Of a DNA stretch of 64,000 nucleotides, positions 53,154 through 63,900 are shown piece by piece. Position numbers and translations under genes: made by a program. Source of the stretch: Antrihabitans stalactiti (lineage in GTDB: Bacteria > Actinomycetota > Actinomycetes > Mycobacteriales > Mycobacteriaceae); contig NZ_VCQU01000001.1 in assembly GCF_012932915.1 (NCBI RefSeq), positions 806,001-870,000 of the forward strand, written 5' to 3'. Within the stretch, counting starts at the first letter, position 1; each line of letters begins with the position of its first letter. The notes under the pieces are model-generated. The model did no database searches, had not been told where the DNA came from, and was given only the letters and a program-made list of their open reading frames with translations.

Positions 53154-53971
53154 CAGGCCCTCCGGGAATTCGCACGGATGGAGATCGGGACGAACACGAC
53201 GATCATGCCGATCGCCCAGGCGAGCGGCGGACCCATCAACCCCCAGGTCACGCCTTCGCCGAGCGTCGGATCGCCACCCAGCCCGCGCAGCGCGTAGGAG
53301 AACTGCGACACCGGCTGATTGCGCACGAAACCTTGCAGATAGCTCGGGAAGATGCTGACCGGCGCGAAGCCTGAGGACAACAGGCCGAGGATCAGCTGCG
53401 GCAGGGTCAGGATCTGCGTGGTGGCTTCCGGACTCGACGACAGCGAACCGAGCACGTCACCACCGAGAGCCAGCGCGGCGCCGACCAGCAACGCGAAAGC
53501 GAGGAAGCCGACTGTGTATTCGATGCGGTCGGTGAATCTGAAGCCGATCACGTACCCGCAGATGATCGCCGCGATGACCGACACGATGCACCGGAACATG
53601 TTCGACGCCATGCGTGCCGCGAGCGGGATTGCGGCGCCGATCGGCATCGCGCCGAATCTGCGGTTGATCCCCTCGACGGCATCGGTCGACGCCCGAAACG
53701 CTGCAGTGATGCCGGTGAACGACAACGACTGCAGCATGATCAGCGGCATCAGGAACTGGGCGTAGGAGATCGAGTCCCCGAGTTGCAGGTCCATGACTTT
53801 CTGCAGCGGGATGAAGAAGCCGACGGTGAAGACCAGTGGGGCGAGGATCGCCGTCAACACCTCGCCCGACCGCAACGAGGGTGCGATCAACCGCAGCGTG
53901 AGCACCCACCACTGCTGGAACGACGACAGTTCAGGCCGGGTCGTCGCCTTGGCCTTGACCTGCGTCGTCAC
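53153..53971 (-). CDS. ABC-2 type permease (DrrB-like), first of two
   Basis: A 272-residue inner-membrane protein. TM segments include VLTAILAPLVFTVGFFIPLQ, FLMPLIMLQSLSFTGITAAF, IVSVIAAIICGYVIGF and FLAFALLVGAALALGGDVLG; GINRRFGAMPIGAAIPLAARM is the ABC-2 loop. PQLILGLLSSGFAPVSIFP is the conserved C-terminal segment. The start was set at GTG 53971, in a GTGA overlap with the ATPase stop; the longer frame to 54520 is read through the ATPase gene and rejected. Confidence 0.86.
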   Translation of the reverse strand: MTTQVKAKATTRPELSSFQQWWVLTLRLIAPSLRSGEVLTAILAPLVFTVGFFIPLQKVMDLQLGDSISYAQFLMPLIMLQSLSFTGITAAFRASTDAVEGINRRFGAMPIGAAIPLAARMASNMFRCIVSVIAAIICGYVIGFRFTDRIEYTVGFLAFALLVGAALALGGDVLGSLSSSPEATTQILTLPQLILGLLSSGFAPVSIFPSYLQGFVRNQPVSQFSYALRGLGGDPTLGEGVTWGLMGPPLAWAIGMIVVFVPISIRANSRRA

Positions 53972-54969
53972 TGCTTCGCCGCCAAGCTTTTGGCGTCCGC
54001 GGAGTCGTCGGCCACCTCGGCAACGTGACCGGTGAGCGAGAGAAAAACGTCGTCGAGCGAGGGCCGCCGAAGTGCGATGTCGACCAGGTCGATGTTCGCG
54101 TCGTCCAGCCTGCGCAACGCTTCGGCGAGCGTCTTCGCACCGTCCGGGGCAGGTACGGCGAGCCGGTCGGACTCCGGTGTGATGGCGCTCCGATAGTCCT
54201 CGGGCAACAGCGATCCGAGGGCGGCAACGATCGACGGGATGTCTTTCAGGTTGAGCGGCACCACCTCGCAGTAGCTGCCGCCGGTGCGCGACTTCAGTTC
54301 GTCCGCGGTGCCCTCGGCGATCACCGTTCCGTGGTCGATCACGATGATCTTGTCGCTCAGCGCGTCGGCCTCTTCGAGGTACTGCGTCGTCAGCAACGTC
54401 GTGATGCCCAGGTTCTTGAAGCCGGCGACGAGATCCCAGACGCTCTGCCTGCTTCGTGGGTCCAGACCGGTCGTCGGCTCGTCGAGGAACACGACATCGG
54501 GTTGGACGACGAGCCCGCACGCGATGTCGATACGACGACGCATACCGCCGGAGTACGTCGAGACGCGTCGGCCTGCAGCGGCTTCGAGGTCGAACTCGGT
54601 GAGCAACTCCTTGGACCGCGCCTTCGCCTCGCCTTTGCTCAACCCCATCAACCGCCCGAACATGACGAGGTTTTCGGCACCGGTGAGCATGTCGTCGAGC
54701 GCGGCGTACTGCCCGGTCAGCATGATCGACCGGCGGACCGCGGACGCGTCCTTCACGACGTCGTGCCCGGCAACGACCGCGCGGCCCTTGTCCGGCTGGA
54801 TCAACGTCGTGAGGATGTTGACGGTCGTGGTCTTACCCGCGCCGTTGGGTCCGAGGACGCCGAGCACTTGGCCGCGTTCGACCTCGAACGTGACACCCCG
54901 CAGCGCCTTCACCTTCCCGAAGGACTTTTCGATCCCTTCGACGATGACGGCTTGATCGGATTCTGACAT
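53968..54969 (-). CDS. ABC exporter ATPase (DrrA-like)
   Basis: A 333-residue ATPase. Walker A GVLGPNGAGKTTTVNIL, Q-loop MLTGQYAALDDMLTGAENL, signature VSTYSGGMRRRIDIACGL, Walker B VVFLDEPTTGLDPRSR, switch His replaced by Gln (TTLLTTQYLEEAD), which is normal for the DrrA group. The C-terminal DrrA-type domain contains IALRRPSLDDVFLSLTGH. Such systems export antibiotics, siderophores or lipids. The ATG overlaps the NRPS2 stop (TGATG), a direct link between the synthetase and its likely exporter. Confidence 0.92.
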   Translation of the reverse strand: MSESDQAVIVEGIEKSFGKVKALRGVTFEVERGQVLGVLGPNGAGKTTTVNILTTLIQPDKGRAVVAGHDVVKDASAVRRSIMLTGQYAALDDMLTGAENLVMFGRLMGLSKGEAKARSKELLTEFDLEAAAGRRVSTYSGGMRRRIDIACGLVVQPDVVFLDEPTTGLDPRSRQSVWDLVAGFKNLGITTLLTTQYLEEADALSDKIIVIDHGTVIAEGTADELKSRTGGSYCEVVPLNLKDIPSIVAALGSLLPEDYRSAITPESDRLAVPAPDGAKTLAEALRRLDDANIDLVDIALRRPSLDDVFLSLTGHVAEVADDSADAKSLAAKQ

Positions 54970-57900
54970 CAGGACTCCACTCGTGGGGCGAGGTATTCAT
55001 TGACTACGCGTGCGATTTCGGGAAGAACTGCGGGAGAGGTCATTCTGTCGTGGTTGGACTCGACGAAGTAATTCGTGATTTCACCCGAAACGACGCCCCG
55101 CCACGACTCCACTGCCGAATTCAGGTCGTCGTTCTCGAGCGTGGGTGTGAAGAACACCATGTCGCCGTCGTAGGTCGGCGCATCGTATCCGGCAAGCATC
55201 CACTGAGATCCGTTGTAGCAGTGGGTCAGTCGATCGATGAGCACTGCATCCACAAACGAAGCACCTGGAAGCTTTTCGCGAAGAGCCGCTGCTGCCTCTT
55301 CTGCGGTGAGGTCCTCACGCTCGGCTTCGAAGCCGAAGATCGGCGCGTACTCGTAGACGAGCTGGCCCGGCGTGATCTGCGGACCAGGATCGGCGGACCG
55401 CTTGTCCAGGCCCGCATCGAGGTTCGCGAGCAGGTTGACCTCCTCGCCCTCCTCGCGCAGCTTCGCGGCGATCGCCTGGGCGATGAATCCGCCGAGCGAC
55501 CACCCGAGCACGTTGTACGGACCGTTCGGCTGGACGGCGCGCATTTCGGTGACGTAGCGGTCGGCGTACGCGTAGAGCGTGCGTAACGGGTCGCCACCGG
55601 TGAGTTCGGGAGCCTGCAGACCGTAGATCGGCCGTCCTTGATCGATCAGTTCGGCGAATCCGGCGTAGCACCAGGCCAATCCGGACGCTGGGTGAACGCA
55701 GAACAACGGCTCCCCGTCGCCGGTCGCCCTGATCGGCAGGATCACACCGAGGAATGCCTCGGCAGGATCGTCACTGGTCACGCCCGCTCTGGCGTTCGCT
55801 TCGGCAGCCTCGGCCAAGCCCTCGACCGTGCGGCGCTCGAACACGTCGGCCGCGGAGATGACGAGACCGCGCTCCTTCGCCTTTGAGACGAGCCCGATCG
55901 TCATGATGCTGTCGCCGCCGAGGTCGAAGAACGAATCGTCGGCGCCGACTTGCGCCGCGCCGAGCAATTCCGCGAACACCTCGGCGAAGGCGATCTCGTT
56001 CTCTGTCGTCGGAGCCCGGAACTCGCGCGCCTCGAACACGGGCGCAGGCAACGCCTTTCGGTCCAGCTTGCCGACCGCGTTGATCGGAATCGCGTCCAGC
56101 GCCACGATCGAACTCGGCACCATGTAGTTGGGCAGCGTCGCGCCGACCCGCTCTTTCAGGTCGGCAATGTCGAGTGTGACACCTTCTGCCGGAACGACAT
56201 ACGACGCAAGAACCGTGGCCCCTGTCGGGCCTGGCACACCCATTGTCGTCGCGAACTCGATGTCGTCCTCGCGCATGAGGGCGGCGTCGATCTCCCCGAG
56301 CTCGATTCGCAAACCGCGCACCTTGACCTGGAAGTCACTGCGCCCCACGTAATCCAACTTCAGATCGTGGGTCCATCGGACGACGTCGCCGGTGCGATAC
56401 ATCCGCTGGCCGGGATCGTAGGGATGGGCGATGAAACGGCTCGCGGTCAGGTCCGGGCGGTTGTGATAGCCGCGCGCCAGCGACGAACCGGCGATGTAGA
56501 GCTCGCCTGCCACGCCTATCGGGACCGGACGCAACCGTGCGTCGAGCACCAACGACGTCGAGCCGTGCACCGGACCACCGATCGTGATCGGCTCGCCTGG
56601 GACCAGTGGGTTGATGCCGGTGGCAACGATCGTGAATTCGGTTGGTCCGTAGAGGTTCACCATCGTGCGTCCCGGCGCCCACCGCGACACGAGGTCCGCA
56701 TTGACGGCTTCGCCACCGACCGCCAGGACGTCGAGACCGTCGACCTCCGTCGGGTCGAGTGTGGTCAACGCAGAGGGCGTGATCAGTGCATGCGACACCT
56801 TCTCGCGCGTCATCAACCGCGCCAAATCGGAGCCGCCGAACACATCAGCAGGCGACACGATGAGCGCCGCGCCGGAACCGTAGGCCATCAGCACCTCGAA
56901 CACCGATGCATCGAAGCTCGGCGACGCAACGGCGAGGACGCGTGACGACGAGTCGATGCCCATCCAATCCTGCACCATCGCAACGACGTTCATCAGCCCG
57001 CTGTTTGTGACGACAACGCCCTTCGGCAGTCCCGTCGAGCCTGAGGTGTAGATCAGGTACGCGGCGCTGTCGAGATGGATCGGGCTGGTCCGGTCTGCGT
57101 CGGTAATCGGTGCCGACGAAATCTTCTCGAGCCGGTCCGCCAGCGCGGGATCGTCCATGACGATCCAGGACGCGGTGTCGGGCAGATGATCTCGATCGGC
57201 GGCCATGGCGAGTCCGGCGGTTGCCCGGCTGTCGTTGAGCATGTGTTCGATCCGCTCGGGCGGATGATTCGGATCGACCGGAACGTAGGCGGCGCCGGTC
57301 TTGATGACAGCCCACACACCGAGAATGGACTCCATCGACCGTTTCAGCGCGAGCGCTACGACCGTCTCGGGACCTGCCCCCGCGTCGATCAGCAACCGCG
57401 CCAACTGATTCGAGAGTTCATCGAGTTCGCGGTAGGTCAGGCTGTCGCGAATCGAGTGCCGACCGGACAACTCGCCGTACGTCATCGCCGGCTTGTCGGC
57501 GTTGGCCGCCGCTACGGTGGCCAACATCTGCGCGAACGTGACCGGCTCCGGCGCGGCCGGACCGTGCACGGGAACGAGCGCTGCGAACTCGTCGTCGTCG
57601 AGAAGATCGACGGTACCCACGACGACGTTGCGGTCGGCACACAACGCATCGATGATCCGCGTGTACCAACCACCGAATCGGCGAGCCGTCTCCGACTCGA
57701 ACAAGTCGGTGGCATAGGTGATCTCGCCCTCCAACCCCTCTGGAGCGTTGTCGGCACCGAACTTCTCCCGCAACGTCAACGACAGATCGAACTGCGACGA
57801 ATCCCGTTGCAGGTCTTCGACGGTGACGGTCAATCCGCCGAGATCGATCACCGGCTCATCGAAGTTCTGCAGCGACAACGACACCTGAAAGATCGGATGA

Positions 57901-60900
57901 TGCGCCGTCGACCGCGCCGGGTTCAGCGCCTGCACCAGCCGCTCGAACGGAACATCGGCGTTCGCGAACGCATCCAGGTCCGACGTACGGACCTGCTCGA
58001 GCAACTGCGCGAACGTCATATTCGGATCGACCTGTGCCCGCAACGCCAAGGTGTTGACGAACATCCCGACCACGTCGTCGAGGACCTGCTCACCTCGACC
58101 CGCGATCGGCGTTCCGATCGTCACGTCCGGCGAACCGGCGACACGTGACAGCAACACCGCAAGCGCGGCGTGGACAACCATGAACACGCTGACGTTCTCG
58201 GCCCGCGCGCGCTCCACGATGCGGGCATGTGTACCTGCGTCTATGGCGAACGGCAGGTCCACGCTGTGCCCCGACTGCACCGCGGGTCGCGGCTTGTCGA
58301 TAGGCAACTCCAACTGATCGGGCAGATCAGCGAGCGTCGTCTTCCAGAAATTGATTTGCTTGGCCGACAACGACTCCGGGTCCGACTCCTCGCCGAGCAC
58401 CTCCCGCTGCCACAGGGAGAAGTCCGCGTACTGGACCTCGAGCGGATCCCAGAACGGTTCCACTCCTGCGGCTCGCGCCGCGTAGGCGCTCACCAAGTCG
58501 CGCGCCAACGGCGTCATCGACGTGCCGTCTGCACTGATGTGATGCACGACCAAGACGACGACATGCAGCTGCGGACCCAACTGGAACAGTTTGGCCCGCA
58601 ATGGCGTCTGGCGCGTCACGTCGAAACCGGCACCTGCGACCTCAGCGACGGCCGCCCGCAGCTCCTCACCGTCGGCAACGACCACCGGCGTCAGATCCGG
58701 TGCGGCAGCAGTGGCGTCGAGCACCTGCTGGGTCGGGCCCTGGGCATCGGCCGGATAGATGGTCCGCAGGCTCTCGTGCCGATCGATCACATCGGCGACG
58801 GCAGTCTGCAGCGCACGGATATCCACCGGTCCGGTCAGTCGCAAGGCCGCGGTGATGTTGTAGGTCGCCGACCGAGGATCGAGCTGGTTGAGGATCCACA
58901 TTCGTTGCTGCGCAAACGACAACGGCACTCGAGCCGGGCGCGGACCTGCCACCAACGTGGTCCGCTCGGTCCCGCCACCATCGGCGATCCGCGACGCGAG
59001 CTGGGCAGTGGTCGGAGCGTCGAACAGATCACGCAGCGTCACAGACGATCCCAACGCGGCATTGATCCGTGCGATCACCCGGGTCGCGATCAAGGAGTTG
59101 CCACCGAGATCGAAGAACGAGGCATCGATGCTGACCCGCTCGACCTCGAGTACCTCCGCGATCACGTTCGCGACCGCACGTTCGACGTCGGTGCGCGGCG
59201 CGAGGTACTTTCGGCTTGTTACCGCAAAGTCCGGCACTGGCAGCGCTTTACGGTCCAGCTTGCCGACCGGTGTCAACGGAATATCGTCGAGCACGACGAT
59301 GAAACCGGGGACCATGTAGCCCGGCAAAGATGCGGCGATCCGTTCCCGCAATCGTTCGGTGTCCAGCGTGATCCCCTGTGCGGGAAGCACATACGCCACC
59401 AGCACGGTCGAGCCTGCCGGACCTGCTCGACCGATCGTCGCCGCGTACTCGACCTCCTCGTCGCGGGCGAGCACCGCGTCGATTTCGCCGAGCTCGATCC
59501 GCAGACCGCGGATCTTCACCTGGAAGTCGCTGCGGCCCATGTATTCCAGCGTGAGCGGTCCGGCTTCAGCGGTGGCACCGGTCGCCTCGACCCAGCGAAC
59601 CATGTCGCCGGTGCGATACATCCGCTCCCCCGGCGCGGTCGGATTGGCGATGAACCGGGTGGTCGTCATTTCCATCCGGTTGAAGTAGCCGCGCGACAGC
59701 GCCGGACCTGCCAGATACAGCTCGCCGGACACGCCGAGCGGCACCGGGCGCAGCCACGTGTCGAGGACCATCAGCGATGCGCCACGAATCGGGCCGCCGA
59801 TCGTGATCGGCTCACCTGGCAGCAATTTGCCCGAAGCTGTTGCCCAGATACTGAATTCGGTCGGTCCGTAAAGGTTCAGCAACGTCCGCCCGACCGACCA
59901 GCGGTCGACCAGCTCAGGACCCGATGCCTCGCCGGCAACGGTCAACGTCTGCAGGGTGTCGAGATCGGCAGGGTCCATCGTCGCCAGTGCCGACGGCGTG
60001 ATGACCGCGTGAGTGACACCCTCGGTGCGCAACAGGTTTTCGAGGTCGGGGCCGCCGTAGACATCGGGCGGTGCGATCACCACGCGACCGCCTGAGCCGT
60101 GCGCGCACAGCAGCTCGAACACCGACGCGTCGAAGCTCGGCGACGCCACCTGCAACATCCGCGACGTCGACGTGAGGTTCATCTGCTCGCGTTGCGCTTC
60201 GGTCAGGTTCGCCAGACCACGGTGGCTGAGCAGGACGGCCTTCGGCTTGCCGGTCGAACCCGAGGTGTAGATGAGGTACGCGGTCTGGTCGACATGGATG
60301 GGTGCACCACGTTCGGCGTCGGTGATCGGTGCGTCTGAAATGGTCATGACGCGACGGATGGTGTTGAGATCGTCGAGCAGCAACCAGTCGATGGAACCCG
60401 GCAGCTTCGCACCCAGAGTCGTTGTAGTGACGCCGATCGTCGCCTGCGAATCGGACACCATGTGCTCGATCCGCTCGGGCGGATGGTTCGGGTCCATCGG
60501 CGCGAACGCCGCACCGGTCTTCGCGACAGCCCAGATGCCGACCACCGACTCGACCGATCGCGTCAGCGCCAACGCAACGAACCGGTCCTGCTGTGCGCCG
60601 TGCCGCAGCAAAACGCGGGCGAGCCGGTTGGACCAGCCGTCGAGCTCACGGAACGTCAGCTCGGTGTCGCCCGAAATTGCCGCAACAGCATCGGGATCCA
60701 CCTGCGCGGCGGCTGCGAGGATCTCTGGCAGCGTGATGACGTCCAGCTCGGGCAAGCCTACGACCGGGAACAACTGGGCGCGCTCGTCGGGATCACACGA
60801 TTGCAGCGACGCAACCCGCGCGGTGGGGTTCTCCGCAACCTGGGTGAGCAGACGCACGAAACGGTGCAGCAATCCTTGTGCCGCATCGGTACTCAAATCG

Positions 60901-63900
60901 TCTGCGAAGTATTTGAAGACGAGCTTCAATTCGCCCGAATGCTCGGGAATCACCATGAGGTTCAACGGATACGGCGTCGCGTCGGTACCCTCGATGTCGA
61001 CGATCCGCATCCCGGCGACATCCATCGTTGCCGCGAGCGCATCGGTATCGATCGGGTACGACTCGAAAACCGTGAGGGTGTCGAACAATTCGGGCAGCCC
61101 GACGGCCTGGTGGATGTCGGCCAACCCGATGTGCTGATGGTCCAGCATCGTCGCCTGGTTCGACTGAATCCGCACCAGTAACTCGGTCACCGTCTCGGCC
61201 GGGTTCAACTCCACTCGGACAGGGACCGTGTTGATGAACAACCCGACCATGTCCTCGACACCCGCCAACTGCGGCGGCCGACCCGAGACCGTCCCACCGA
61301 ACACCACATCGGTCCGACCGGTCAGCAAGGCCAGCAGCAACGCCCACGCAGCCTGGACCGCTGTGTTGACCGTGACACCGGACTGGCGGCCGAGGTCGGC
61401 AAGCCTGGTCGCCGTTGCGGCGGGCAGTTCGAGCGAAACTTGGCCCGTCTCAGGGGTTTCGATGTCAGCCAGCGTCGGGACCGCACGCGTCGGCGTGTCG
61501 ATTCCGGAAAGCGCCTCCGCCCACGCGGCTTTCGACGCTGCCAAATCCTGATCTTTCAGCCACGCCAAGAATTCCCGGTAGGACCGTGCCGGTGGCAGCA
61601 CCGACATGTCACCCGAGGTGACATAGAGCGTCAACAGTTCTCGCACCAGCAGCGGTGTCGACCAGCCGTCGAGCGCAATGTGGTGGTTGGTCAGCAACAG
61701 CTTGAAGGTGTCTTCACCGGTTCGGATCAACGTGAACCGGAGCAACGGCGGCGCGGTGAGGTCGAAGCGTGTCGTCGCGTCGGCAGCGATGACCCGTTCC
61801 AGCTCCAGCGTGCGCTCGGCCTCGTCCTCGATCGTCGTGAGATCGACTTCGGCCCATGGCAGTTCGGCTTCGGGCAGCACGATCTGGCGTGGTCCGTCGA
61901 CGGACTCGACGAAGGCCACGCGCAAGTTCTCGTGCCGGACGACCAAGCCCTGCCCGGCCTGCCGCAACCGCTGCGCATCGACCGCGCCCTGGAGCGTCAG
62001 CGTCGCCTGCACCGTGTAACCGTCGGCAGTGTCGGTGTCGTAGAGCGCGTGGAACAGCAACGCCATCTGCAGCGGCGAGAGCGGCCACACGTCGACCATC
62101 GTGGGGTACTTGGCTTCCCACAGATCGATCTGCGCCTGCGTCACGTCGACCAAATCGAAGTCGGACGGGGTCCGTCCACCCGCATTCTCCGTTTGGGCGT
62201 GATCGGCGAGTGCTGCCAGCGCCACACCCCACAACTCCGCGAGTTCGGTCACCTCGGCGGCGCTGATCACCTCGGACGCATAGGCCCACGTCACCGCGAT
62301 TCGGGCGCCGTCGTCGGCATCTTCGGTGATCGCGTTGATGTCGATGACGGCCGGCAACGCCATGTCCGCACTCTGCGTCGACGCGAACTGCTTCGGAACG
62401 AACGGACCTTCCAGACCTCCAGTTCCGGTGCGGCCCAGGTAGTTGAAGCTGATCTGCGGTGTCGGACCCACCGCGAGCAACGGTCCGGCTTCCGGGTCGA
62501 GGTAGCGCAGCATTCCGTAGCCGACACCACGGTCCGGCACCGAGCGCAACTGCTCCTTGATCGCCTTGATCGACGCACCCGCTCCCGGACCGCCGGCAAA
62601 CGCATCATCGAGATAGATGGCCGACAAGTCGAGCGCCATCGGATACACGCTGGTGAACCAGCCGACGGTGCGAGCGATGTCGGCGCCGGGAACGATGGCC
62701 TCTTCGCGGCCGTGCCCTTCGAGGGTGATCAGGGTCTTCGTCGTGTCGACGCCACGATCACGCCGCCACCGCATGACCGCCATGGCCAAGCCGGTCAGCA
62801 ACGCATCGTCCGCGCCGCAATGGAACCGTTCGGGCACCGTCGTCAGCAGCACGCTCGCAACTTTCGACGGGATCGTCGTCTGCAGTTGCTTCATCGTCGA
62901 ATGCACGTCGACCGTGGGATCCATTGCTCGTGCACCGAGCGCGGGGTCTTCTGTTTCCAGCATGCGTTGCCACGTAGGAAGTTCCGCGGCGCGTGCCGCG
63001 AGCAGCTCGCTGTCTCGTTGGCCGTGCGCCCACCGCCGGAACGACGTCGCGACCGGCTGCAACGACGGCTGCTGCCCGCTGATGAATTGAGTCCATGCAG
63101 TTGCCAAGTCCGGCAACAGGATTCGCCATGAGACACCATCGACGACCAAGTGGTGCAGCACCATCCAGAAGAAGCCGTCGGCGCCATCCCGATCGATCCA
63201 GACGAACCGTGCGACAGCACCCGAACCGGGATCGAGCAAGTCGGCCGCGCGCTGCAGTTCGCGATCGGCGACGACGTCGATGTCTTCGTCCGCGCCGGCT
63301 CGAACATGCTCGACCAGCGTGGTCGCGTCGATAGTGCGGACCGGTTCGACGACGATGTGCCAACCGGTGTCGGCGTCGTTGATCAACCGCGATCGCAGCA
63401 TGTCGTGATGATCGAGCAGGGCCTGCACTGCCCCGGCGAGATTCACTTCGTCGACACCGGGCGGCAACGGCAGCAACACGGACTGGCTGAACCGGTCGAA
63501 GGACCCCGCCGTCTCGACCATCGCCGCGATGACCGGTGTGATCGGCACGTCGCCGACGCCACCGCCAGGCAACTCGACGAGTTGCTTCGCCGCGTCCACC
63601 TCGGTCGCGACCGCAGCCAGACCGGCAATCGTCTTGCGCTCGAACACATCCCGGGCCGAGAATGCTAGTCCGGCAGCCTTCGCACGCGCGACCAGCTGAA
63701 TCGAGACGATGCTGTCGCCACCGAGGGCGAAGAAGCTCTCGTCGACCCCCACCGATTCCAACCCCAGCACGTCCGCGAACAACCGCTCCAACACCTCTTC
63801 CCGAGGGTTGGACGGGCCGCGGCCAGCCACGGTCCGGGAGCCGAAGTCGGGTGCAGGCAACGCTTTACGGTCGACCTTGCCGACCGGAGTCAGCGGAACC

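Noticed and set aside
58170-60095. Long plus-strand open frame (641 codons) opposite NRPS2, and similar ones opposite efpA (10015-11562), the acyl-CoA dehydrogenase (5272-6960) and proS (7472-8758)
   Set aside because: The opposite strand encodes clearly recognisable proteins; the products of these frames are Arg/Asp/His-rich with no recognisable domain, as expected from the third-position GC bias of the real gene.
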